Part shown: piece by piece, positions 9,268-19,774 of the stretch | Layout of the letters: every line of letters starts with the position of its first letter | Position numbering within the stretch: the first letter of the stretch is position 1 | Assembly: GCF_052115485.1 (NCBI RefSeq) | Contig: NZ_JBFRGU010000004.1 | Coordinates: forward strand, 434,001-498,000 | From: Microvirga sp052115485 | GTDB taxonomy: Bacteria > Pseudomonadota > Alphaproteobacteria > Rhizobiales > Beijerinckiaceae | Direction: 5' to 3' | DNA length: 64,000 bases | Notes under the pieces: generated by a model | Database searches by the model: none | Told to the model about the DNA's origin: nothing | What the model saw: the letters and a program-made list of their open reading frames with translations, nothing else | Position numbers and translations under genes: made by a program

Positions 9268-9379
9268 GAGCGTTCCCTCGGCAATCGCAATCGAGGCGGC
9301 CAGACCGAAGCGGTCATTCCGCATCTGAGAAGCTAGGGGGCTGCTTCAATGTGACAATATTGGACTTAAGGTGAAAGCC

Positions 9380-10495
9380 TCAATCGGGCTTGGAGCAGGC
9401 GAGCGCGCCTTCAGGGTCGATGTAGTGGCCCGCACGGTCGCGCTTCGAGGCGAGGTAGCGCACATTCTCCGCCGTACGACGCCCGATGACCCGATGATCG
9501 GAGACGACCTCGATCCCGGCCTCGCTGACGGCGCGGATCTTTTCCGGGTTGTTGGTCATGAGCCGCACCGCCGCTACATCGAGCTGCTTGAGCATGGCTG
9601 CCGCGAAATCGAAGCGGCGCTGGTCCGAGCCGAAGCCCAGAACCTCGTCGGCATCATAGGTATCGTAGCCCTGCGCCTGAAGCTTGTAAGCGCGAATCTT
9701 GTTGGCGAGGCCGTTTCCACGTCCTTCCTGATCGAGATAGAGCAGAATTCCGCCCTCGTTCTCGGCCATGAAACGCACCGTCTCACGCAATTGATCGCCG
9801 CAATCGCATTTCAGGCTGCCGAAGAGATCGCCCGTCAGGCACGCCGAGTGCAGGCGCACCCGCACGGGCTTCGTGAAGTCCGGCGCGCCGACGATGATCG
9901 CGACCTGATCGCGCAGGCCCTCACCGCCCCGGAAGACGACGAACTCGGTCTGCGGCGCACCTTCCAACGGCACGGGTGCGCGGCTAACAATCTTCAAATC
10001 GGCCGCCTGCGCGCGGCGATAGGCGCGAAGGGCCTTGCCGGAAACACGCAACAGAGCCGGATCGATGTCGGCGTGCTCATCCACCGGCACGACGACGACA
10101 CTTGGCAGGACAAGGGAAAGACGGGCGAGTTCCAGCGCCTCCTCGTCGAGGCGGCTGACAGGACTGACGGGAGCGTCGATTCGCCCCTCGACCTTCAAAG
10201 CGAGGTTCTCGATCCGCGCGTGATCCACCACCGGAAGAGCCACGACGCCGGGCATGTCGCGATCGAGGCCGAGGCGCCGAAGTCGGGCCGAGGGCAGGAC
10301 GAGATGCGCCTTACCCTGTGACACAGCATCGATCCGCCGGCACAACCCAGCATCCAGATTTTCAACGCCAACCACAAGCGCACCCGCGCTTTCGCCCTCG
10401 ATCACCACCGGGCGGGCGCTGCGGAATTCCATGATGACCCGCTCGACCGATACGGTCGAGAGATCATCGGATGGGTTCAGAACAAGACGCGTCAT
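9380..10495 (-). CDS. ribA: GTP cyclohydrolase II with N-terminal extension
   Basis: A 371-aa protein. The C-terminal ~200 residues are GTP cyclohydrolase II, the first committed step of riboflavin synthesis. Zinc ligands are Cys219, Cys230 and Cys232 (SACLTGDLFGSLKCDCG), followed by DQEGRGNG and the LMTNNPEK motif. The first ~160 residues begin VERVIMEFRSARPVVI and recall the start of DHBP synthase, but the acidic DRENE loop is absent, so that half is probably not catalytic as RibB. The enzyme alone is about 200 aa in many bacteria. The start at the ATG 10495 is preferred to a TTG one codon earlier. No other rib genes are nearby. Confidence 0.88.
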   Translation of the reverse strand: MTRLVLNPSDDLSTVSVERVIMEFRSARPVVIEGESAGALVVGVENLDAGLCRRIDAVSQGKAHLVLPSARLRRLGLDRDMPGVVALPVVDHARIENLALKVEGRIDAPVSPVSRLDEEALELARLSLVLPSVVVVPVDEHADIDPALLRVSGKALRAYRRAQAADLKIVSRAPVPLEGAPQTEFVVFRGGEGLRDQVAIIVGAPDFTKPVRVRLHSACLTGDLFGSLKCDCGDQLRETVRFMAENEGGILLYLDQEGRGNGLANKIRAYKLQAQGYDTYDADEVLGFGSDQRRFDFAAAMLKQLDVAAVRLMTNNPEKIRAVSEAGIEVVSDHRVIGRRTAENVRYLASKRDRAGHYIDPEGALACSKPD

Positions 10496-10687
10496 CAATC
10501 GTACTTAAAAGAGACGAACTCAAAGGACCTTATCACAGGCAGGGGACGAACCCCTAACCCCAGATGAGATGGCAGCCATGTCGCATCAATGCCCGCCAGC
10601 TTCAAACCCAAGCTCGACGCCGGAACCGCTCCAGGGTATCTGTGCGGCCACCCTTCGACACATAGCCCCTTGAGACTGTTCTTCGCG

Positions 10688-11662
10688 ATGCGCCAGTCCT
10701 TTATTCTCCTCGCCGCCTTAGGCTGGCTCTCCGCCACGCCGGCCCTGGCCGCCAGTCTCGACGGGCTTGCCGTCGATGTGACGAATACGAGCGAGCCTAT
10801 CCTTTGCGCGGAAAAGGACAATGTGGCGATCAACTTCGCCTCGCCTGAGGTGCACAATTTCCAGATTGAGGCAGTCCACCCTGCTTATATGGGCAACCTG
10901 CGGCAGGACCGCTGGGAGCCGGATTGGACGGCCTGTGAGGATATCTCGGAGGAAACTTCCAAGGGGCCGCCGCCGCGCAAGGTGACGTTCTACGAGAGCG
11001 TCGACATGTGGCTGACGGGCTTCTCCTTCCCCAATTTCTGGCGCCCGAGCGATGTGACCATGCGCATCGGCGACCGGGTCGAGCGCAATCTCCACATGGT
11101 GCAGCTCTGGGTGCGCCGGAACGAGCGGGTCGAGGAAGTGCTCGTGCTCTATCCGGCGGACGGCTACTGGCGCATTCGCCCCTTACCGCCGCAGCATCTT
11201 GGCTGGAGCGCCTACGGCTCCTCGTTTCTGATCGGACCGGTGGAGATGGACCAGCGCCCGGTGGTGAATCTGAAAGACGTGGCCTTCGACCCCAAAACCA
11301 TGACCTTCACCCTCACCTTCGCAAATGGCGGCACGGCAACGGTTTCCCTCAAGACCCTCGATACCGAGCGCCTGACGCTTGACGTGACCATGGATCAGCC
11401 GGTCAAGGACAAGCCCTTCGCAGCCCTGCGCTCCATGTACGTGACCGAGTTCAACGCCGATGTGGCGCGCATCGCTGTGCGTGAGGACAAGGCCCGCTCC
11501 TGGCGCGAAGAGCCGATCATGAATTTCCGCAGTGCCCGCGCCACGGATGTCTGGGCGGGCCGCCTCGTTCCCTCGCGCCACAACACCAGCGCGCCGGACA
11601 TGGTGTTCAACCGTTTTCGCGCGGCACGGGACGCGCGCCCGAAAGCCGCGCCAAAGCCCTGA
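10688..11662 (+). CDS. Exported protein of unknown function
   Basis: A 324-aa protein starting with a clear Sec signal peptide (MRQSFILLAALGWLSATPALA, cleavage near residue 21). The mature part is rich in beta-strand-like segments and has no motif I recognise. Phrases such as 'WLTGFSFPNFWRPSDVTMRI' and 'VSLKTLDTERLTLDVT' give no family. The reading frame opens at 10589, but the start at 10688 is chosen because it gives the signal peptide. Its 3' end overlaps the converging EamA gene by 56 bases. It is probably periplasmic. Confidence 0.65.
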   Translation: MRQSFILLAALGWLSATPALAASLDGLAVDVTNTSEPILCAEKDNVAINFASPEVHNFQIEAVHPAYMGNLRQDRWEPDWTACEDISEETSKGPPPRKVTFYESVDMWLTGFSFPNFWRPSDVTMRIGDRVERNLHMVQLWVRRNERVEEVLVLYPADGYWRIRPLPPQHLGWSAYGSSFLIGPVEMDQRPVVNLKDVAFDPKTMTFTLTFANGGTATVSLKTLDTERLTLDVTMDQPVKDKPFAALRSMYVTEFNADVARIAVREDKARSWREEPIMNFRSARATDVWAGRLVPSRHNTSAPDMVFNRFRAARDARPKAAPKP

Positions 11663-12560
11663 GGACACGCCCGTCCATCACGAGCAGGCCTGAGCCGATC
11701 AGCGCCATGCCGAGAACCTGCTTGGTTGAGAGCACTTCGCCCAGAAAGAGCACGCCGAAGAGAATTGCGCTCACGGGAATGAGGAACGTGACGAGGCCGG
11801 TATTGGTCGCGCCCGCGCTCGCCAGAAGTCTGAAGAAGAGAATATAGGCGAAGGCCGAAGACACGAGAGCGAGGCCGAGAATCGCCAGGCACGTGCTCAT
11901 GTGCGGCATAGGGAGGGTCCAGGGCCGGTCTGCGAAGAGCGCCAACGGCAGCAGAAGAATGCTCGACGCCGTCAACTGCCCCGTTGCCGTGGCGATAGGC
12001 TGAACGCCCATCGCCTTGAAACGCCGCCCGAACACGCTGGCGAAAGCATAGGACAAGGCCGCGCCGAGAACCGCGATTTGTGCCAGCACATTCGCATTCA
12101 GTGCCTGCAAGGCGGCTCCTCCGATCATTACGGCAACGCCGATGAAACCCAAGACGACACCGCCAAGGCGTCGCCCGGTTAGCCGCTCGTCCGATGTCAG
12201 GAAATGGGCGACGATCACCGTGAAGAGCGGCGTCGTCGCATTGAGAATCGAGGCGAGGCCACTTGCGATATGACCCTGTCCCCACACGATGAGCAGGAAG
12301 GGAATGACGTTGTTCAAAACCCCCATGCCGAAGAACGCCGCCCACACCTTTCGGTCACGCGGCAAGCCCACCCCCATGACGCGAAGAACACCGATGAGCG
12401 CGATGGCCGCGATGGACACGCGCAGCGCGACGATCGTGAAAGGCGGCAATTCCTTCACCGCGATGCCGACGAACAGGAAGGACCCGCCCCACACAATGGA
12501 GAGGCCGATAAGAAGCGCCCAATCACGGGCATTCATGGTCGGTTGGACGGAGGAGGACAT
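11607..12560 (-). CDS. EamA/DMT family transporter
   Basis: A 317-aa membrane protein with ten predicted helices in two repeated EamA halves, typical of drug/metabolite exporters. Recognisable pieces are LSIVWGGSFLFVGIAVKEL in helix 1, ILNATTPLFTVIVAHF in the first half, and LVSSAFAYILFFRLLA in the second. The start at the ATG 12560 is preferred to a GTG at 12578 that would add six residues. Substrate is unknown. It converges on and overlaps the exported-protein gene at 10688-11662. Confidence 0.85.
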   Translation of the reverse strand: MSSSVQPTMNARDWALLIGLSIVWGGSFLFVGIAVKELPPFTIVALRVSIAAIALIGVLRVMGVGLPRDRKVWAAFFGMGVLNNVIPFLLIVWGQGHIASGLASILNATTPLFTVIVAHFLTSDERLTGRRLGGVVLGFIGVAVMIGGAALQALNANVLAQIAVLGAALSYAFASVFGRRFKAMGVQPIATATGQLTASSILLLPLALFADRPWTLPMPHMSTCLAILGLALVSSAFAYILFFRLLASAGATNTGLVTFLIPVSAILFGVLFLGEVLSTKQVLGMALIGSGLLVMDGRVLRALARLSGARPVPRENG

Positions 12561-12744
12561 GGGGCTCACCAAAAACACTTGCTTTCATGGTTTTTCCCAT
12601 CCCGAACCGAAACGCCACCCGCTTTCTGCGATACCCCCTGAAAGGTTTGATTTACCGAGATCGCAGATATCGGCAGGGCTTTACTCCCCATTCACTCCGC
12701 GGGTTTCAAACTGCTCCCGAACAAGGCGCGCTCTCGAAACCCGC

Positions 12745-13020
12745 ATGCACCCGAACAGCACCATTCATCGCCCTCCCGCTTCCACGCGGAAGACCGAACG
12801 GCCCGGGCAGCGCTATTTTTCGGAAAGCGCCATCCGTTTCGTTCACGTGGGCGCGAATGCGGAGGGAAAGCGCCATGCCGCGCTGGAAGAGCGTAGCGTT
12901 CGGACCCGCTCCATGCTGATTCTGCTGGAGCCGGACCGGCTCCATTGTTGGGCGCTGATCGTTGCGCTGGCCTCCTCGATTGCCGGCATGGCTCTCATCA
13001 TTTCATCCACCCTGAACTGA
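12745..13020 (+). CDS. Possible small membrane protein (doubtful)
   Basis: In the 555-base gap before nudK, one frame encodes a 91-aa product. Its last 30 residues form a plausible membrane helix (CWALIVALASSIAGMALII), while the first half is basic and poorly structured. There is no convincing RBS, and the alternative internal ATG at 12913 would leave only 35 aa. I list it because nothing else explains the gap; it may be chance. Confidence 0.3.
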   Translation: MHPNSTIHRPPASTRKTERPGQRYFSESAIRFVHVGANAEGKRHAALEERSVRTRSMLILLEPDRLHCWALIVALASSIAGMALIISSTLN

Positions 13021-13115
13021 CGGAGCCTCGCGGGTGAAGAGTACCATTCCATTTTTATGAGGGTGCATTCAGCCTAGAGGCCATGTTCACTCCGAGTTGA
13101 ACGGAGACCTTCCCG

Positions 13116-13700
13116 ATGAATAACACCCGCATTCGCAATCATACGTCCGAGGTTCTTTCGGACGATTGGGCGATTCTGAAAAAGCACCGCTTCGATTACC
13201 AACGCAAGGACGGCACCTGGGAGAGCCAGGTGCGGCAGACTTATGATCGGGGAAACGGCGCCGTCATCCTGCCCTACGACCCTGCACGCGGCACCGTGCT
13301 TCTGACGCGCCAGTTCCGCTTGCCTGCCTATGTGAACGGACATGCCGAACCTTTGATCGAGGCCTGCGCCGGATTGCTCGACAAGGACGATCCCGAGACC
13401 TGCATCGCACGCGAGGCGGAAGAGGAACTCGGCTATCGCTTGCGTGAGCCGCAACGTGTCTTCGATGTGTTCATGAGTCCCGGCAGCGTTACCGAGCGCC
13501 TCGTCTTTTTCGTCGCCTGCTACGCGCCCGGCGACAAGATCGGACACGGTGGCGGCAACAGCGAGGAGGGTGAGGATATCGACGTCATCGAGACCAGCCT
13601 CGACAACGCTCTTTCCATGATCAGTCGCGGCGAGATCATCGACGGCAAGACGATCATGCTTCTCCAACACATTAAGCTCGCCGGGTTGATGGGAGCTTGA
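13116..13700 (+). CDS. nudK: GDP-mannose pyrophosphatase, Nudix family
   Basis: A 194-aa Nudix hydrolase. The Nudix box is GLLDKDDPETCIAREAEEEL and continues GY, matching GX5EX7REUXEEXGU with an Asp in the first acidic position. The rest matches NudK-type enzymes of about 190 aa, including the family phrase 'GNSEEGEDIDVIE' near residue 148, the 'SPGSVTERLVFFVA' strand and 'DGKTIMLLQHIKL' at the end. NudK cleaves GDP-mannose and related nucleotide sugars. A GGAGACC sequence precedes the start. It is monocistronic. Confidence 0.88.
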   Translation: MNNTRIRNHTSEVLSDDWAILKKHRFDYQRKDGTWESQVRQTYDRGNGAVILPYDPARGTVLLTRQFRLPAYVNGHAEPLIEACAGLLDKDDPETCIAREAEEELGYRLREPQRVFDVFMSPGSVTERLVFFVACYAPGDKIGHGGGNSEEGEDIDVIETSLDNALSMISRGEIIDGKTIMLLQHIKLAGLMGA

Positions 13701-13703
13701 TTC

Positions 13704-13904
13704 TCAAGCGCGCGGACCAGGATTGACGGGCGCCGCATCCGGATCGCTCATCGGTCCTTCCGGCGCACGGTTGGGATCGATTCCCGGTATCTCGGACGGC
13801 TGACGAACGGGCACTTCGGTCGGATTGTGACCGGGCTGAACGTGATCGGGGCTTGGGCTTGGGCTATGCGGTTGCGGGTCGTAAGGGCCGGGACCTCGCG
13901 TCAT
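13704..13904 (-). CDS. Small proline-rich protein of unknown function
   Basis: A 66-aa protein, about one quarter proline, of low complexity (MTRGPGPYDPQPHSPSPSP...). AAGGAGCGCTC lies directly before the ATG, a strong ribosome binding site. Short proline-rich ORFs of this kind are common in Hyphomicrobiales and are probably disordered. It ends 4 bases from the nudK stop on the other strand and lies downstream of the SLC13 gene on the same strand. Confidence 0.6.
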   Translation of the reverse strand: MTRGPGPYDPQPHSPSPSPDHVQPGHNPTEVPVRQPSEIPGIDPNRAPEGPMSDPDAAPVNPGPRA

Positions 13905-13962
13905 GAGCGCTCCTTTTCGTGAATGCTCTGTCAACGAAAGAGACGCGGATGCGTTCCGCCTT

Positions 13963-15741
13963 TCAGCGCAACGGCCAGAACAGCATGATGAGCGGGATGC
14001 CGACCACGACGACGATGATCGACAAAGGCAGGCCGAGCCGCCAGTAATCGCCGAAGCGATAGCCGCCGGGCCCCATGACGAGCGTGTTGCACTGATGCCC
14101 GATGGGCGTGAGAAAGTCGCAGGCCGCGCCGATGGCGACCGCCATGAGAAAAGCATCCGGTTTGTAGCCGAGCTTCGATGCGAAACTCGCGGCGATGGGC
14201 GCCATCACGAGCACGGTCGCCGCATTGTTGAGAAAAGGCGTCACGGCCATGGCGGCGATCATGATGAGAACCAGCGAACCGGTCGGCGGCAACGTCCCAC
14301 CAAATGACGACAACCATGCGGCGATGAGATCCGTGCCGCCCGTCGTGCGCACCGCTTCGCTGACGGGAATCAACGCGCCCAACATGATGATGATGGGCCA
14401 CTCGATGGTCTCGTACACTTCGCGCAAATTGAGCGCACCGAAGAGAACGAGCAGCACGCCAGCGCCGAAGAAAGCGATGGCGACGGGCACGAGATCGAAG
14501 GCGACGAGCCCCATCGCGGCGGCAAGAATAGCGACCGGCAAGAGGCTGCGTCGCGCGCTGCCGAGGCGAATATCCCGCGCGGCGAGAGGCAGGCATCCGA
14601 GCGCCTTCAACGTGTCCGGCAGTTTCTTGAGGTTCCCCTGAAGAGCGATGACATCGCCGGGATGAAGGTCGATATCGCGCAACCTTTCCTTCAAGCGTTG
14701 GCCCCTGCGACTGACGGCAATCAGATTGACCTGGTAGCGCTCGAAAAGATCGATCCGCTCCGCCGAAATTCCCGTGAGCACGGAGTTCGGCCCGATCACC
14801 ACTTCGATCACGCCGATCTCGTCGGTTGCCTCGTCAGTCTTGGGCTTGCGATGCTCGCCGGACAGCTTCAAGCCGGCCCGCGCCACGATGCGCTCCAACG
14901 CCATCGGTTCGCCTTCCAGGATGAGCACGTCGCCCGCGCGGATCGCGGCATCCGGCAAGGGTGTTGGCCGGCGGGTTTCATCACGGATGATCGCGGAAAC
15001 CTTTGCCTCTTCGTCTCCCATCTTGTGCAGATCGGCGACGGTCTTTCCGATCATCTCGGATTGTGCCGGAACACGCGCCTCGGTCACGTAATCCTTGATG
15101 TCGAGCGCTTCGTCGATCGAGGATGCGCCCTTTCGCCCCTGCGGCAGAAGTCGATAACCGAAGGCGAGGAAAATCACGCCGGCGAGCGCAATGCCGAGGC
15201 CGACCGGCGTGAAATCGAACATATGAAACGGCTGGCCCAAAAGTTCGCCGCGAACGCGTGCCACGATGATATTGGGTGACGTGCCGACGAGTGTGACGAT
15301 ACCGCCGAGAAGCGAGCCGAACGCCATCGGCATAAGCAGGCTTGATGGCGGCGTGCCAGTACGGCGCGCAATCTGAAACGCCACCGGGATCATCATCGCC
15401 AGCGCACCGATATTCTTCACGAAGGCGGAGAGCACCGTGACGACGCCGACCAGCACGATGACTTGCATCTGCGTGGTGCGAAGATAAGGCGCGAGACGGT
15501 TGAGGCCGGCTTCCAACACGCCCGATTTCGCGACCGCCGCGCTGACCAGAAGCGCGCTCGCGACGATGATCACGATATCGTCGCTGAAGCCCGAAAAGGC
15601 CTTATCCGGCGGCACGATACCGATGGCGACCGCGGCGAGAAGAGAGAACGCCGCCACCACGTCGTAGCGAAAACGCCCCCAGACGAAGAGCGCCATCATT
15701 CCGGCGACGGTGGCGAAGGCAAGAGCTTGTTGAAGATTCAT
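13963..15741 (-). CDS. SLC13 family permease with central TrkA-C domains
   Basis: A 592-aa protein: an N-terminal bundle of membrane helices, a cytoplasmic middle section (about 200-400) with two TrkA-C (RCK_C-like) repeats, then more helices. The helical parts show SLC13/DASS features such as 'GTSPNIIVARVRGELLG' near 160 and 'FLNNAATVLVMAPIA' near the end. Members carry sulfate, other divalent oxyanions or dicarboxylates with sodium. The TrkA-C arrangement is common in bacterial homologues called CitT- or SLC13-like. The start at 15741 (MNLQQALAFATV) replaces a longer frame whose first 47 residues are not membrane-like. Confidence 0.85.
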   Translation of the reverse strand: MNLQQALAFATVAGMMALFVWGRFRYDVVAAFSLLAAVAIGIVPPDKAFSGFSDDIVIIVASALLVSAAVAKSGVLEAGLNRLAPYLRTTQMQVIVLVGVVTVLSAFVKNIGALAMMIPVAFQIARRTGTPPSSLLMPMAFGSLLGGIVTLVGTSPNIIVARVRGELLGQPFHMFDFTPVGLGIALAGVIFLAFGYRLLPQGRKGASSIDEALDIKDYVTEARVPAQSEMIGKTVADLHKMGDEEAKVSAIIRDETRRPTPLPDAAIRAGDVLILEGEPMALERIVARAGLKLSGEHRKPKTDEATDEIGVIEVVIGPNSVLTGISAERIDLFERYQVNLIAVSRRGQRLKERLRDIDLHPGDVIALQGNLKKLPDTLKALGCLPLAARDIRLGSARRSLLPVAILAAAMGLVAFDLVPVAIAFFGAGVLLVLFGALNLREVYETIEWPIIIMLGALIPVSEAVRTTGGTDLIAAWLSSFGGTLPPTGSLVLIMIAAMAVTPFLNNAATVLVMAPIAASFASKLGYKPDAFLMAVAIGAACDFLTPIGHQCNTLVMGPGGYRFGDYWRLGLPLSIIVVVVGIPLIMLFWPLR

Positions 15742-15820
15742 CGCGCGCCTGAAAGAGGTTCCAAGCTCTTCAAACGCGCAACGGCCAAGTTTGCTCCCGA
15801 TTCGCTTCTCGCGCCGTGCT

Positions 15821-16288
15821 CTATTGACCGAGCACCAGAGCCCAATAGCGGCCATAACCGCCATCGGTAACGACGCGGGCAAGCCCGATCTTTCGGGCCT
15901 CCGGTATCAAAAGATTGCTGTTGTGTCCCGGCGAGTTTCTCCAGCGAACGATGACGTTTTCCACATTATCCGCTCCGCCTGCCGAGAGATTTTCGGCGGA
16001 AGTGCCGCGAATGCCGAACTCTTTCATCCGGCCGCTGAAATCGCCGTGGCTGAGGTTGCCAGCCGCCGCGACCGCCCGCGCCTGATGTACCGCCGCCTGA
16101 TTGAGGCGCGAATCGACCGTGACCGGGCTCAATCCTCTGGAGGTGCGATAGGCCGAAATCAGGTTCGCCGCCGCATGGGCTTCGCTGGTGGAGGTCGAGA
16201 GAACCTTGTGGGTGCCGGTCAACGGCATTTCGGAGGCGCAGCCCGCAAGCGCGAGCGCGACAAGAACGCAAAAGGAAAAATGTCTCAT
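15821..16288 (-). CDS. CAP-domain lipoprotein
   Basis: A 155-aa protein with a lipoprotein signal peptide (LALAGC, lipidated Cys17) followed by one CAP/SCP-like domain. The family pattern is visible: 'LNQAAVHQARAVAAAGNLSH' (CAP helix with the metal-site His), 'GTSAENLSAG' (Glu-containing ENL), and 'NVIVRWRNSPGHNSNLL' followed by 'GLARV'. Bacterial CAP proteins are secreted or membrane-anchored; most are of unknown role. It lies upstream of, and may be transcribed with, the SLC13 permease. Confidence 0.88.
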   Translation of the reverse strand: MRHFSFCVLVALALAGCASEMPLTGTHKVLSTSTSEAHAAANLISAYRTSRGLSPVTVDSRLNQAAVHQARAVAAAGNLSHGDFSGRMKEFGIRGTSAENLSAGGADNVENVIVRWRNSPGHNSNLLIPEARKIGLARVVTDGGYGRYWALVLGQ

Positions 16289-16446
16289 GAATACCCCTTA
16301 AAATGATGGCGGCGTGAAATCGCCGCTCCTCTTGAAAAAGACGGCCCGGGCGGTCATGCAGAGAGCCTGAATCCACCCGTTCCACGACGTTGAATGGCAT
16401 GTCGGCCTTGAAGCGTCCAGAAAAGCGCCCCGCGTCAGCTGATCGC

Positions 16447-17702
16447 ATGTTAACCCTTTCAACCTCCAGCGTGGCCATTATCGGCGGCGGACCGGCCGGG
16501 CTGATCGCCGCGGAGATTTTAAGCGAGGCCGGTCTTGCGGTCACGGTTTATGAGCGCATGCCTGCGGTCGGCAGAAAACTGCTCATGGCCGGGCGTGGCG
16601 GCCTGAATCTGACCCATAGCGAGGATCTGTCCCGGTTCATGACCCGCTACGGCGAGGCCATGCCGCGCCTGAAAACGCTCATCGAAGCCTTCGACCCCGC
16701 GGCCCTACGAGGCTGGAGCGAAGGCCTGGGGCAAGAAACCTTCATCGGCACGAGCGGGCGCGTTTTCCCCAAGGCTTTCAAGGCCTCTCCGCTTCTGCGC
16801 GCTTGGCTGGCGCGGCTGGAGCGCCAGGGCGTGCGCTTCGCGCTTCGTCACGACTGGCAGGGCTGGGACGAGGAAGGCCGCCTCGTTTTCGTCCACGGGG
16901 GCGAATCAGTCCGCGTAAGAGCGGATGCAACGATTCTGGCGCTCGGCGGGGCGAGCTGGCCGCGTCTCGGCTCCGATGGACGCTGGGTCCAGCCTGTGCG
17001 CGAGCGCGGCATCGCCGTCACGCCGTTCAAGCCTGCCAATATGGGCTTTACCATCGGCTGGTCCGACTATTTCAAGGACCGTTTCGCCGGAGAACCGCTG
17101 AAACCCCTTGCGCTGACCTTCGACGGCAAGACCGTGCGCGGCGAAGCCATGATCACACGGGACGGCATCGAGGGCGGCGCAATCTATGCCCTATCCGCAC
17201 CTCTGCGGGACGCTATCGCTCGCGACGGGAAGGCAACACTTCTCACGGATCTCCGGCCCGACGTTTCTGTCGAGGCTTTGACCCAAAAGCTCAGCGCCCC
17301 TCACAAAGGTCAATCGACCTCGACCTTCCTGCGCAAGGCGGCAGGGCTTTCCCCGCTCGCCATCGCCCTGTTGCGCGAAGGCGGGGCGCTCCCATCCGAG
17401 CCTAAAGCTCTCGCCCAGCGAAGCAAAGCGCTGCCCCTCGTGCTGACCGGGGTGAAACCCCTCGACCGGGCGATTTCCTCGGCGGGCGGCGTGTCTTTCG
17501 ACGAACTCGACACGCATCTGATGCTACGCCGCCTCCCCGGCGTTTTCGTCGCGGGCGAGATGCTGGATTGGGAAGCGCCGACCGGCGGTTATCTGTTGCA
17601 GGCGACCTTTGCCACCGGCATCGCGGCTGCAAAAGGCGTTCTCGCCTGTCTCCATGCCGGCAAAGGATTGACCGAATCCAAGCCCTCGGTCACACGACAG
17701 CC

Positions 17703-17706
<4 letters not shown>
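16447..17706 (+). CDS. NAD(P)/FAD-dependent oxidoreductase of the HI0933/BaiN type
   Basis: A 419-aa flavoprotein. The N-terminal dinucleotide-binding motif is VAIIGGGPAGLIAAE. It is followed by the family phrase 'GRKLLMAGRGGLNLTHSE', and the C-terminal FAD-binding motif has 'GVFVAGEMLDWEAPTGGYLLQ'. These are hallmarks of the HI0933-like / TIGR03862 aminoacetone-oxidase-like flavoproteins, whose physiological substrate is generally unknown. The start is uncertain: 16447 begins five codons before the Rossmann strand; ATG 16399 is an alternative. Its stop overlaps the recQ start, so the two genes are translationally linked. Confidence 0.85.
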
Positions 17707-19505
<1,799 letters not shown>

Positions 19506-19556
19506 GCTGAACCACTCAACGCCGTCATTCCGGACGCCAAAGGCGATCATGCTATC

Positions 19557-19664
19557 CTCCACCTCATCCTGAGGAACGGCGAAGCCGTGTCTCGAAGGAG
19601 GATCCAGTGCATGCTGGAGACGCCACGCCCTTCGAGACGGCCTGCGGCCTCCTCAGGGTGAGGC
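19557..19664. repeat. Intergenic palindromic repeat, family B (copy 1)
   Basis: Arms 'CCTCATCCTGAGGAACGGC ... TCTCGAAGGAGGATCCAG' and 'CCTTCGAGACGGCCTGCGG ... CTCAGGGTGAGG' form a long imperfect hairpin. This is the well-known 'TCATCCTGAGG/TCTCGAAGG' element of Hyphomicrobiales. The other copy is at 30229-30331. The rest of the 19506-19774 gap holds no gene. Confidence 0.8.
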
Positions 19665-19774
19665 TGTGGGGCATCTCGTGTCATCTCGGCGAGCGTAAAT
19701 CCACGCCCCACGCTCAGCGCTCTGGATTCCCTTCCCCTCCGCTTCGCTCCGGCCGGGAATGACATCGCAGATGT

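Noticed and set aside
9371..10321. 316-aa + strand ORF opposite ribA
   Set aside because: Shadow of the GC-rich ribA gene in the antisense frame, with arginine/histidine-rich low-information sequence.
10496..10687. FMN riboswitch near ribA
   Set aside because: The region upstream of ribA is short and shows none of the conserved RFN-element helices that I could identify.
12289..13020. 243-aa + strand protein overlapping the EamA gene
   Set aside because: Its first 150 codons are antisense to the EamA gene; only the last part lies in free DNA and is listed as doubtful.
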